Shown here in pieces: positions 1 through 9,798 of a stretch of DNA of 16,574 bases. The translations under genes and the position numbers were made by a program. The number at the start of each line of letters is the position of its first letter. The stretch's first letter is position 1. The stretch lies in NCBI GenBank assembly GCA_002418885.1, contig DIEZ01000043.1, positions 1-16,574 on the forward strand, read 5' to 3'. A model generated the notes under the pieces. It was not told the origin of the DNA, ran no database searches, and saw only the letters and a program-made list of their open reading frames with translations. This DNA comes from Syntrophaceae bacterium UBA5761 (GTDB lineage Bacteria; Desulfobacterota; Syntrophia; Syntrophales; UBA4778).

Positions 1-1
1 G

Positions 2-412
2 GCGCCGCCGGCGGAGCCTGTGGCCCCCGCCGGCCCGCAGGTCGTCGCACCGCATCCTGCGCCTGCCGCTGAGCTTTACACCGGTCTGGTCGTAGATGCG
101 CGGGGCGTCCAGCTCCGTCCGACGATGAAACCGAGGATCATCGATGAGAGCGGCAAGGAAGTGTACGGATACATGATGGTAGACCAGGACTACGCCAATC
201 TGCAGGGTATCAGCAGTTATTCGAAAGACCTGACGGCGGCCCAGAACAACCCCAGGGTTACGAACAATCCTCTGACGGTGAAGGCATTGAGGGCGGAAGG
301 TCCGACGAAGGGCGATGTGGTCATCAGCACGGCCGAAGCGTCGAAGGTCGAGGGCGTGGCGGAAAACTTGAGTTTCCTGAAGAAATGCCGTGTCATGATC
401 GTTCTAGACTGA
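2..412 (+). CDS. LPP20-like conserved protein, C-terminal part (5' end outside window)
   Basis: The reading frame is open from the left edge, so only the C-terminal ~136 residues are visible. A GTG at 20 could start a short ORF, but the frame continues upstream and no ribosome site is seen, so I treat the gene as truncated by the window. The visible part begins with a Pro/Ala-rich linker of about 25 residues and continues into a compact domain starting ELYTGLVVDARG. This domain includes PRIIDESGKEVYG, a run NNPRVTNNPLTVKA, and a C-terminus KKCRVMIVLD. I recognise this pattern from LPP20/FlgT-like envelope proteins of Geobacter-type bacteria, whose function is poorly defined. A signal peptide cannot be checked because the N-terminus is missing. 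The call rests on motif memory, so the family is moderately sure and the function is unknown. Confidence 0.7.
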   Translation, partial: APPAEPVAPAGPQVVAPHPAPAAELYTGLVVDARGVQLRPTMKPRIIDESGKEVYGYMMVDQDYANLQGISSYSKDLTAAQNNPRVTNNPLTVKALRAEGPTKGDVVISTAEASKVEGVAENLSFLKKCRVMIVLD

Positions 413-425
413 CGGGTGACTCGAC

Positions 426-443
426 TTACACCGTTTACACCGT
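426..443. repeat. Perfect tandem duplication of a 9-bp unit
   Basis: TTACACCGT occurs twice with no gap (426-434 and 435-443), 14 bases after the stop of the first gene. It could be a protein-binding direct repeat or a simple slippage duplication. The sequence alone does not decide. Confidence 0.6.
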
Positions 444-473
444 GACGGACGCGTTAACTTAAGGAGAAGGCCG

Positions 474-505
474 ACCGCAGCGACGCTTCAGAAAGCGGCT
501 GCGGT
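474..505 (+). terminator. Strong two-part hairpin between the LPP20-like gene and mutL, possible terminator
   Basis: ACCGCAGC (474-481) pairs perfectly with GCTGCGGT (498-505). After a two-base bulge, CGCTT (484-488) pairs with AAGCG (493-497) around the loop CAGA. The downstream sequence TTGGTTCATT is only mildly T-rich, so it would be a weak intrinsic terminator. A leader structure for mutL, whose start is 24 bases further on, is the alternative. An unused Shine-Dalgarno-like AAGGAGAAGG lies just upstream (461-470). Confidence 0.45.
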
Positions 506-528
506 TTGGTTCATTAGGGGGAAGGTAT

Positions 529-2274
529 TTGTCCGAGAAGATCCATGTCCTGACGAAGGATACGACGGATAGGATCGCTGCCGGCGAGGTTGTCGAAAGG
601 CCGTCGTCCGTTGTCAAGGAGCTCCTGGAAAATGCCCTTGACGCCGGTGCGACGAAGGTCGTCATAGAGATAGGAAAAGGAGGTCTGCAGACGGTCAGGG
701 TCGTGGACAACGGCCGCGGGATCGACCAGGAGGACGTGGAGGTTGCCTTCCGGAGGCACGCGACGAGCAAGATTTCCGGGTTCGATGACCTCTACGGTAT
801 TTCTTCCTTCGGTTTCCGGGGCGAGGCCCTGCCGAGCATCGCGGCTGTTTCGACGGTCGAGATGGTCACGAGGCGCAAGGGCGCCTTTTCGGGCAGAAAA
901 GTGACGGTAGAAAACGGAAGGGTCAAGGACAACAGGGAGGTCGGTTGTCCGGAGGGTACGGCGGTTTCCGTCCGGAACCTTTTCGGGAACGTGCCGGTGA
1001 GGAAGAAGTTCCTCAAAAAGGAATCGGTCGAGCAGGCGCGATGTATCGAAGTCGTGACAAGGACCGCCCTGGCCTGCCCCGGCGTAGGGATCAGGGTCAT
1101 AGTCGACGGGAAAACGTTGTTGAATATGCCAGTCGTCAGGGATGTGTCCGAAAGGATCGCGCTCGCCCTGGGTGTCGACGTCGAAGAGCGAATGCTTCCG
1201 CTTGGGTGCGTTCACGGGTCGGTAAAAATCGAAGGGTTTACCTCGAGGCCCGATTTTACCCGGTCCACGGCGAAGGGCATGGTGTGCTATGTCAACGGGC
1301 GGTACGTCAAAGACGTGCTTCTCAACCATGCCGTGATGACTGCCTATCGCAGGATGATAGAGCCGCGCAGGTACCCGCAGACGGTGCTCTTCATCGAAGT
1401 CCCGCGGGACGATGTGGACGTGAATGTCCATCCGGCAAAGATGGAGGTCCGCTTCCGCAATCCCCGCGAGGTTTACGAGGCCGTACTGACTTCGGTCGTC
1501 CGCGCCCTGTCGGGTCCCGCCCAGTCGGTTACTCCTGGGTTGTCGGTGGAAGTTGACAAGGGATATCCGCTGGAATCGTACCGGAGAAGGATTGAGGAAG
1601 CCTTGGGACGTTTTTCCGGTGAGGGGACCGTCCGTGAAGCGCCGGGGTTGTGGGATGAAGCCGCGGTTTTTGAGGGAGGCCGTCCCGCGGGTTTTTTCAG
1701 CTCCCTCGAGTACGTCGGGCAGACGGGGAAAACCTACCTTCTCTTCACCCATCCCGACGGTGTCGTGATCATCGACCAGCATGCCGCTCACGAGAGAATC
1801 CTCTTCGAGAAACTCAAGAAGGGAGTTGAGGGCGGAACCGTGGTAGGACAGAGGCTCCTTGTCCCCGAAGTTCTGCACCTGTCTCCGGCGAGCCTGTCTC
1901 TCCTCGAAAGGTCGGTCGAGTGCTTCAAGACGATGGGCATCGAAGTCGAACCCTTCGGCGGGACGGCGGTAAAAGTCACGACTTTTCCCCGACTCTTGTC
2001 CCATCTTGAGCCGGCCTCGGTCATAACGGATATCATCGATCAGGTAGCGGAAATCGGCAATGGGTCCTCACCGGCGGAATTGACGGAAAGAGCCATCGTG
2101 ACGATGGCCTGTAAAGGGGCTGTGAAGGCCCGTAACGGGTTGACGGCACAGGAAGCCAAGGAGCTGTGCCGAGACCTCGACGGCATCGCCTTCGCCTCGA
2201 CCTGCCCCCATGGTCGGCCGCTGTACATCCTGTTGGACTTCAAAGAACTGGAAAAGATGTTCAAGAGGTCATGA
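529..2274 (+). CDS. mutL: DNA mismatch repair protein MutL (endonuclease type)
   Basis: MutL couples MutS mismatch recognition to strand removal. The 581-residue length is typical. The N-terminal GHKL ATPase domain shows IAAGEVVERP (16-25) with the ATP-binding ENALDAG (34-40), DNGRGI (60-65) and GFRGEALPSI (95-104). The C-terminal domain carries the metal-binding endonuclease motif DQHAAHE....E (D416 to E427), and the associated motifs ACKGAVKA (from 527) and CPHGRP (559-564). This marks the self-nicking MutL used in bacteria without MutH. The start is TTG at 529 with a purine-rich ribosome site (GGGGGAAGG, 516-524), and the protein begins just before the conserved ATPase motif as in other MutLs. 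The last base of the Ser codon plus the stop form ATGA with the miaA start, so the two genes are translationally coupled. Confidence 0.97.
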   Translation: MSEKIHVLTKDTTDRIAAGEVVERPSSVVKELLENALDAGATKVVIEIGKGGLQTVRVVDNGRGIDQEDVEVAFRRHATSKISGFDDLYGISSFGFRGEALPSIAAVSTVEMVTRRKGAFSGRKVTVENGRVKDNREVGCPEGTAVSVRNLFGNVPVRKKFLKKESVEQARCIEVVTRTALACPGVGIRVIVDGKTLLNMPVVRDVSERIALALGVDVEERMLPLGCVHGSVKIEGFTSRPDFTRSTAKGMVCYVNGRYVKDVLLNHAVMTAYRRMIEPRRYPQTVLFIEVPRDDVDVNVHPAKMEVRFRNPREVYEAVLTSVVRALSGPAQSVTPGLSVEVDKGYPLESYRRRIEEALGRFSGEGTVREAPGLWDEAAVFEGGRPAGFFSSLEYVGQTGKTYLLFTHPDGVVIIDQHAAHERILFEKLKKGVEGGTVVGQRLLVPEVLHLSPASLSLLERSVECFKTMGIEVEPFGGTAVKVTTFPRLLSHLEPASVITDIIDQVAEIGNGSSPAELTERAIVTMACKGAVKARNGLTAQEAKELCRDLDGIAFASTCPHGRPLYILLDFKELEKMFKRS

Positions 2275-3212
2275 GAAAACCGGTTCTCGTCATAATATGC
2301 GGCCCCACGGCAGCGGGAAAATCCGCCCTGGCTATGAAGCTTGCCCGCGAATTCGGGGGTGAAATCGTAGGCGCGGACTCCATGCAAGTATATAGATACA
2401 TGGACATCGGCACGGCGAAGCCGACCGTCGAGGAACGCGCAGAGGTCCGGCATCACTTGATCGACGTCGTCAACCCCGATGAAGATTTCAATGCCGGGAT
2501 GTACATCGAAAAGTCCCGGCAGGCCGTCGAGACGCTGAACCAGGAACGCAAGACTGCCTGGGTCGTCGGAGGCACCGGACTTTACATCAGGGCGCTTACG
2601 GCCGGCCTCGTCGACGGGCCGGGTGCGGATAAGAGCCTTCGAACGCAGTACATCCGGGAGATGAAAGAGTGCGGTGCCCGTTATCTGCACGAAAAATTGA
2701 AGGTCAAAGACCGCGAAGCGGCTGAGCGTATCCATCCTAACGACGCGGTCAGGGTCATGAGAGCCCTCGAGTACATCGACACGAGCGGTGAGCCGATCTC
2801 CCGGAGGCAGACGAATCACCGGTTCGCCGACAGGCCGTACAGTTACCTTAAGATAGGAATGATGGAGGACAGGGCGGTTCTTTATCGTAGAATTGACAGT
2901 CGTTGCGATAGGATGGTAGACAAGGGCCTTGTCGGCGAGGTCGAAGGGCTCCTTGCCCGGGGCTTCGCTGAAGATCTGAGGCCTATGCAGTCGCTCGGAT
3001 ACAGGCACGTCGTCCGTCATCTGAAGGATGGACTACCCTTAGGCGAAGCGCTGTCAATGATGAAGCGGGATACCAGAAACTACGCCAAGAGACAGATGAC
3101 CTGGTTTCGTGCCGACAGAGATGTCGGATGGTTCGACGCGGCGGATTGGGACGGAATCAGGGAAGAAGTAGAGGCCTTCCTCGGCAGCATGGAAGCCGTC
3201 GAAATATCTTGA
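2271..3212 (+). CDS. miaA: tRNA dimethylallyltransferase MiaA
   Basis: MiaA transfers a dimethylallyl group to N6 of A37 in tRNAs that read codons starting with U, which stabilises codon pairing. The 313-residue product has the P-loop GPTAAGKS (11-18), the substrate motif ADSMQVYRYMDIGTAKPT, then HHLIDVV, VGGTGLYIRAL, and near the C-terminus LGYRHVV and KRDTRNYAKRQMTWFR. All are MiaA signatures. The frame extends upstream, but the start chosen is ATG at 2271, which overlaps the mutL stop as ATGA. It places the P-loop at the usual distance from the N-terminus. mutL-miaA adjacency is widespread in bacteria. A promoter for the next gene begins within its last codons. Confidence 0.97.
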   Translation: MRKPVLVIICGPTAAGKSALAMKLAREFGGEIVGADSMQVYRYMDIGTAKPTVEERAEVRHHLIDVVNPDEDFNAGMYIEKSRQAVETLNQERKTAWVVGGTGLYIRALTAGLVDGPGADKSLRTQYIREMKECGARYLHEKLKVKDREAAERIHPNDAVRVMRALEYIDTSGEPISRRQTNHRFADRPYSYLKIGMMEDRAVLYRRIDSRCDRMVDKGLVGEVEGLLARGFAEDLRPMQSLGYRHVVRHLKDGLPLGEALSMMKRDTRNYAKRQMTWFRADRDVGWFDAADWDGIREEVEAFLGSMEAVEIS

Positions 3213-3237
3213 CTTGTGTATCGTATAAATATATAGA
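3209..3237 (+). promoter_or_regulatory. Sigma70-type promoter for the TPR/SLH lipoprotein gene
   Basis: The -35 box is TTGACT (3209-3214), followed by a 17-base spacer and a -10 box TATAGA (3232-3237) in an AT-rich stretch. The -35 overlaps the miaA stop codon. Transcription would begin near 3244, giving a leader of roughly 80 bases. Confidence 0.65.
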
Positions 3238-3250
3238 ATGGCGTGTTTTT

Positions 3251-3317
3251 TGAGCCGCCGGGTTAGGCGACGAGTGCCCGGTGGGATTCATTGAAGTCAA
3301 CCGTTCAATGAAAGGAG
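3251..3317 (+). promoter_or_regulatory. Structured 5' leader with two hairpins next to the ribosome site
   Basis: Hairpin 1 pairs CCGCCGGG (3255-3262) with CCCGGTGG (3277-3284), eight pairs including one G-U, around a 14-base loop. Hairpin 2 pairs TTCATTGAA (3287-3295) with TTCAATGAA (3304-3312), nine perfect pairs around loop GTCAACCG. It ends exactly where the Shine-Dalgarno AGGAG (3313-3317) begins. I do not recognise a known riboswitch class. It may tune translation or mRNA stability of the lipoprotein gene. Confidence 0.45.
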
Positions 3318-3323
3318 AAAGTC

Positions 3324-4499
3324 ATGAATCACCTTTGGGAGTGTCGACGCATGAGATACCTGCTTTTCGCTGCGGCCATCGGGGCTTTGCTCATATCCTG
3401 TGGGCCTAAAGCAAGGGTTCCCACCAGCCAGCTCGATACCGCCGAGCATCATGTCGCAACGGGGATGAACCTTCTGAAAGAAGCCAAGTATGTGGATGCA
3501 CAGCGGGAGTTCGACCTTGCCATCCAACTGGTACCGAAGTTCTCTATGGCCCATACCGGCCTGGGCCTCGCCATGGCCTACCAGGGTGATTTCAAAGGGG
3601 CCTTCGACGCCGTAGACAGGGGCTGGAAATACGCGAAGAAAGCCGACGAGAAGGTCTTTGCTCAGGTGGGGTACATAAGGTTGTATACCATGGACAGGGC
3701 CAACCGGAAGAAGTGGCTCGAAAAGGCCAAAGATGCCTTTGAAACAGCGGTGAAGATCGACCCCAAGTCTTCCGCTGCTTACTATTACATGGGAGTGGCT
3801 TATAAATACGGCCTCGAATTCGACAAAGCGGGGCAGATGTTCACCAAGGTACTCGACCTCAAGGCTGATTACCTTAAGGAAGCAGACACCGAGTGGAATC
3901 TTATCCAGAAGATTCAGCGGGCCATGCCGGGGACTGTGACGGGCAAGAAGATCGCCATCGTGGAGAGCATCTCACGGGCCGATGCCGCCGCCCTGTTCAT
4001 GGAGGAATTAAGAATCGATATCCTCTACCGGAAGAGAACGCCCAAGACGTTCGATACGTCTTTCAAAGATCCGGAAAAGTTCAAGGCCCGGAAGGACAGC
4101 AAGATTACGGCTGTAGATATCGCGAATCATCCGCTGAAGGCCGACATCGAGGGTATCCTGAACCTTGGTGTGCGCGGCCTTGAAAACTACCCCGACAACT
4201 GTTTTCATCCCGACGAGTTGGTCACCAGGGGACAGTATGCGATGATGATCGAAGACATCCTGATCAAGGTGACGGGAGACGAAAAACTGGCGACAAAGTT
4301 CATCGGGACCACGTCGCCTTTCCCCGACCTGAGGCCTGATGTGCCGTATTTCAACGCCGTGATGGTCGTGACGTCCAGGGGCATCATGGAGGCGAAAGAT
4401 TTCACGACGGGAGAGTTTGCCCCGCTCGCCCCGGTTTCCGGTGCCGACGCCCTCCTGATCATCAAGAAAATAAAGGAAGAACTCAGGTTCGACAGATAG
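3324..4499 (+). CDS. TPR lipoprotein with C-terminal S-layer-homology (SLH)-like modules
   Basis: Start ATG 3324 has AGGAG six bases upstream. A second ATG at 3351 (GGGAG, 3337-3341) gives a more classic lipoprotein signal, and either start leads to the hydrophobic stretch RYLLFAAAIGALLIS and lipobox LISC. The lipid-modified Cys is residue 26 from the first start or 17 from the second. Residues ~39-106 and ~131-182 form at least three tetratricopeptide-type helix pairs, with motifs such as AKYVDAQREFDLAIQLVP and AYYYMGVAY. From ~205 onward the protein resembles SLH modules: ISRADAAALFMEEL (module 1, second half), then CFHPDELVTRGQYAMMIEDI, then FPDLRPDVPYFNAVMVVTSRGI. SLH modules usually bind cell-wall glycans and TPRs bind proteins. 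An envelope-anchored scaffold is therefore likely, but the function is unknown. The gene has its own promoter and leader. Confidence 0.88.
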   Translation: MNHLWECRRMRYLLFAAAIGALLISCGPKARVPTSQLDTAEHHVATGMNLLKEAKYVDAQREFDLAIQLVPKFSMAHTGLGLAMAYQGDFKGAFDAVDRGWKYAKKADEKVFAQVGYIRLYTMDRANRKKWLEKAKDAFETAVKIDPKSSAAYYYMGVAYKYGLEFDKAGQMFTKVLDLKADYLKEADTEWNLIQKIQRAMPGTVTGKKIAIVESISRADAAALFMEELRIDILYRKRTPKTFDTSFKDPEKFKARKDSKITAVDIANHPLKADIEGILNLGVRGLENYPDNCFHPDELVTRGQYAMMIEDILIKVTGDEKLATKFIGTTSPFPDLRPDVPYFNAVMVVTSRGIMEAKDFTTGEFAPLAPVSGADALLIIKKIKEELRFDR

Positions 4500-4550
4500 G
4501 GGAATCTACGGGCCGAAGCCGGCGCCCTCAGGGATTGTTTTATGCGTAAA

Positions 4551-4581
4551 AAGGCAGGGGAGCAAAATGGCCTCCTGCCTT
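4551..4581 (+). terminator. Hairpin between the lipoprotein gene and valS, possible terminator
   Basis: AAGGCAGGGG (4551-4560) pairs with CTCCTGCCTT (4572-4581), ten pairs including one G-U, around an 11-base loop. On the plus strand it is followed only by AATGTTT, a weak U tract. On the minus strand it is followed by three more Ts, a better terminator shape, although no minus-strand gene precedes it. It probably separates the lipoprotein gene from valS. An alternative upstream valS ATG (4567) lies in the loop and is unlikely to be used. Confidence 0.5.
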
Positions 4582-4647
4582 AATGTTTCGGCGTACAGTT
4601 TTTCGGTCCGACGGGAAGAACACGATTCAGCGAGACAGGGAGAGGAC

Positions 4648-7308
<2,661 letters not shown>

Positions 7309-7357
7309 GCCTACAGTCGGCCGCTTCGCGATGAAAGAATGTGCTGGGATGGTGTCT

Positions 7358-8227
7358 ATGTTCGAGAAAATAGAAGTAAGACGGATAATCGAAACGGCAC
7401 TACGTGAGGACATCGGGCCGGGGGATGTGACGACCGGGGCTGTCTTGACGGGGCTCGAGGTCGGCAAGGCCCATGCCGTCGCCAAGGCGGAACTCGTCGT
7501 AGCCGGGTTGGATGTTTTCAGGGAAGTATTTCTTGCCCTTGACCCGGAAGTCCGCTTTGTCGCGAGGAAGAAAGACGGCCAAAAAGTGAGGAAAGGAGCC
7601 GTGATCGCGGAAGTGTCGGGGATGCTTAAAAGTATCCTCCAGGCGGAACGCGTTGCCCTGAACCTTTTTCAGAGGATGTGCGGGGTTGCGACGCTCACCC
7701 GCCGGTACGCCGACCTTGTGAAGGGAACGAGGGCGAAAATTCTGGACACACGGAAGACGGCGCCGGGGTTGCGCATACTCGACAAATATGCCGTGAGGGT
7801 GGGCGGCGGCGTCAACCATCGGTTCGCCCTTTACGACGGCGTCCTGATCAAGAGCAACCACATCGATGCCGCCGGCGGGATCAAGGCTGCATTAACGAGG
7901 GCCAAGGCGAAGGTAGGGCCGATGTTGAAGGTCGAGGTCGAGGTCAGGGACCTCGACGAGGTAAAAGAGGCCGTAGCCGCCGGTGCCGACATGATCATGC
8001 TCGACAACATGGGCATGAGCGATATGAATAGGGCTGTTCGATTCGTCGCCGGAAGGATGCCCATCGAGGCATCGGGGAACGTGTCACTGGAGAGCGTCCG
8101 GGGAATCGCGGAGACAGAAGTCGATTTTATCTCCGCAGGGGCGCTGACGCATTCGGTCGCGGCTGTCGACATCTCATTGACGGTCTTTTCAGTGGGTCGT
8201 AAGAGCGAGGGCAAGAGGCGGCGTTGA
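7358..8227 (+). CDS. nadC: Nicotinate-nucleotide pyrophosphorylase (quinolinate phosphoribosyltransferase)
   Basis: NadC converts quinolinate and PRPP to nicotinate mononucleotide, CO2 and pyrophosphate, the entry step from de novo quinolinate into NAD. The 289-residue product has REDIGPGDVTT (16-26), DTRKTAPGLR (130-139), GGGVNHR (149-155), LIKSNHI (163-169), the Glu-rich KVEVEV (191-196), MLDNM (214-218), EASGNV (237-242) and SAGALTHS (259-266). Together these define the quinolinate/PRPP-binding barrel. The start is uncertain. ATG 7358 is preferred because it fits the family N-terminus, but its ribosome site (GGGATGG) is poor. In-frame ATGs at 7349 and 7331, and a TTG at 7298 overlapping valS, are alternatives. 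It lies 49 bases after valS and overlaps birA by four bases. No nadA or nadB is in the window. Confidence 0.95.
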   Translation: MFEKIEVRRIIETALREDIGPGDVTTGAVLTGLEVGKAHAVAKAELVVAGLDVFREVFLALDPEVRFVARKKDGQKVRKGAVIAEVSGMLKSILQAERVALNLFQRMCGVATLTRRYADLVKGTRAKILDTRKTAPGLRILDKYAVRVGGGVNHRFALYDGVLIKSNHIDAAGGIKAALTRAKAKVGPMLKVEVEVRDLDEVKEAVAAGADMIMLDNMGMSDMNRAVRFVAGRMPIEASGNVSLESVRGIAETEVDFISAGALTHSVAAVDISLTVFSVGRKSEGKRRR

Positions 8228-9030
8228 CGGATTTTGATGCTGATAAACTATCCCGCCTTTTGTTGGGAGAGGTGCTCGGAAAGAGAATCCACTTCCTGGA
8301 AGAAGTGGACTCCACGAACAATTACGCGGTCGGGCTCGCCGTCGCCGGGGCTGAAGAGGGCGAAGCCGTCATCGCCGACCGACAGACCCGAGGAAAAGGT
8401 CGTTTGGACAGGGTCTGGATGTCGCCGCCGGGGAAAAACCTTTACTTGACCGTCATTTTGCGGCCGCGGATCAGCCCCTCCGTATCTCCCCAGCTAACCC
8501 TGACGGCGGGCGTAGCGGCCGCGGAAGTCTTGTCAGGCTATTGCGGGGATAAGGTATCGCTTAAATGGCCGAACGATATCCTGATCCGGGGACGGAAAGC
8601 CTGCGGCATCCTGACGGAGATGAGGCTCAGGGGTACGGAAGTCGACTTTATCGTAGTCGGCATGGGGGTAAACATAAACATGGACCGGACGGACTTCGAT
8701 GAGTCCTTCGGCCTGGCAACCTCCTTGAAAGTCGAGGTCGGACGGGAGGTTTCGAGGTTTGATGTGGCGTTAAAGCTACTGCGGGGCTTCGGAAAGTGGT
8801 ACCGGGTTTTCCTGGAAGGGGGTTTTTCACCCATCAGGGAGGAATGGATCGCCTCATCGGGCATGCTTGGGAGAAGGATAGAGGTTCGCTCGAAAGATAA
8901 TGTAGAAAAGGGGGTATTCGAGGGTCTTGACGAAAAGGGGGCGCTACTTCTCCTTGACGAAGAGGAGGAGAGGAGACACATCATCTCCGGAGACGTCGTT
9001 TTAGCGGAGGGCTGGAAATGCTGCTCGTGA
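8224..9030 (+). CDS. birA: Biotin-[acetyl-CoA-carboxylase] ligase, monofunctional
   Basis: It activates biotin with ATP and attaches it to a lysine of biotin carrier domains such as AccB. The 268-residue product shows EVDSTNNYA (27-35), the adenylate-binding loop [10 protein letters not shown] (56-65), KWPNDI (114-119), the catalytic-lysine segment KACGILTEM (125-133), VGMGVNIN, and a C-terminal SH3-like domain around 210-262. The N-terminal winged-helix DNA-binding domain of E. coli BirA is absent, with only about 20 residues before the catalytic core. It should therefore ligate biotin but not repress a bio operon. The loop has LDR where the usual form is a Gly-containing RGR/LGR, a mild variation. 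The start is TTG 8224, overlapping the nadC stop (TTGA), with AGAGG at 8214-8218. It overlaps coaX by 13 bases. Confidence 0.94.
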   Translation: MTDFDADKLSRLLLGEVLGKRIHFLEEVDSTNNYAVGLAVAGAEEGEAVIADRQTRGKGRLDRVWMSPPGKNLYLTVILRPRISPSVSPQLTLTAGVAAAEVLSGYCGDKVSLKWPNDILIRGRKACGILTEMRLRGTEVDFIVVGMGVNINMDRTDFDESFGLATSLKVEVGREVSRFDVALKLLRGFGKWYRVFLEGGFSPIREEWIASSGMLGRRIEVRSKDNVEKGVFEGLDEKGALLLLDEEEERRHIISGDVVLAEGWKCCS

Positions 9031-9782
9031 TTGACGTGGGAAACACCAACACCGTCCTCGGTCTTTTCGACGAAGATAAGCTCATGCATAGCTGGAGAAT
9101 CAGGACGGTCGTGGAACATACGAGCGACGAATACGGCATGCTGATCTTCAATCTCTATAAATCTAGTCGGGTGAGCTCGCGGTCCGTGAAAGACATCGTC
9201 ATCTCCTGCGTAGTGCCGCCGATGCTCAACATCCTGGAGCCGATGTGTGAAAAGTACTTTCATGTCAGGCCCTTGATAGTCGGGCCTGGGATCAAGACAG
9301 GGATGCCGATTTACTACGACAACCCGAGGGAGGTCGGTGCGGACAGGATAGTCAATGCCGTGGCGGCGTTCGATAAATACGGGGGAGACCTGATCATCGT
9401 GGACTTCGGCACCGCGACTACCTTCGATTATGTCTCGGAACACGGTGAGTACATGGGCGGTTGCATCACGCCCGGCATCACCATTTCCAGCGAGGCCCTT
9501 TTTGAGAAGGCCTCCAAGCTCCCACGCGTCGAGTTCAGCAGGCCGAAAAGCATCATAGCCAAGGATACGGTGAGCAGCATGCAGGCCGGCATCATGTTCG
9601 GCTATGCGGGCCTTGTTGACGGCATCGTGGAGAGGATAAAACAGGAGGCGAGGTCCAACCCGAAGGTCATCGCCACGGGCGGTCTGGCGAAAACTATAGC
9701 GCCGGAGACAAAAAGCATCGACATCGTCGACGAGATGCTCACCCTCGAGGGTTTGCGAATCATCTACAATAAAAACATTTAA
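9018..9782 (+). CDS. coaX: Type III pantothenate kinase
   Basis: CoaX phosphorylates pantothenate, the first step of coenzyme A synthesis. The type III form belongs to the ASKHA fold, is not feedback-inhibited by CoA, and needs a monovalent cation. The 254-residue product has the phosphate-binding DVGNTNT (6-12), GADRI (107-111), DFGTATTFD (129-137), GGCITPGI and, near the end, ATGGLA, all CoaX hallmarks. The start ATG 9018 sits inside the end of birA with an excellent ribosome site GGAGG (9006-9010), so translation is coupled. birA-coaX adjacency is common in bacteria and groups cofactor enzymes. The 3' end faces trmFO with only 16 bases between the stops, and no terminator hairpin is seen there. 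Confidence 0.96.
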   Translation: MLLVIDVGNTNTVLGLFDEDKLMHSWRIRTVVEHTSDEYGMLIFNLYKSSRVSSRSVKDIVISCVVPPMLNILEPMCEKYFHVRPLIVGPGIKTGMPIYYDNPREVGADRIVNAVAAFDKYGGDLIIVDFGTATTFDYVSEHGEYMGGCITPGITISSEALFEKASKLPRVEFSRPKSIIAKDTVSSMQAGIMFGYAGLVDGIVERIKQEARSNPKVIATGGLAKTIAPETKSIDIVDEMLTLEGLRIIYNKNI

Positions 9783-9798
9783 GGGCTAAAGACGATTT

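Noticed and set aside
514..2004. Long minus-strand open frame (496 codons) opposite mutL
   Set aside because: It is rich in Arg/Pro/His/Asp, has no recognisable domain, and mirrors the codon bias of the clearly real mutL, so it is a shadow frame.
2166..2270. Upstream extension of miaA into mutL
   Set aside because: The extra residues are a frame-shifted reading of mutL. ATG 2271 overlaps the mutL stop and fits the family N-terminus.
2040..3020. Minus-strand open frame of 326 codons opposite mutL/miaA
   Set aside because: It overlaps two certain genes, has no motif and an atypical composition.
3251..3323. c-di-GMP (GEMM) riboswitch in the lipoprotein leader
   Set aside because: The conserved GEMM core and tetraloop/receptor pattern are absent, and only two simple hairpins are seen.
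4567..4647. Upstream extension of valS by 27 codons from ATG 4567
   Set aside because: The start lies in the loop of a hairpin, lacks a good ribosome site, and the extra residues do not resemble ValS. ATG 4648 has AGGGAGAGG.
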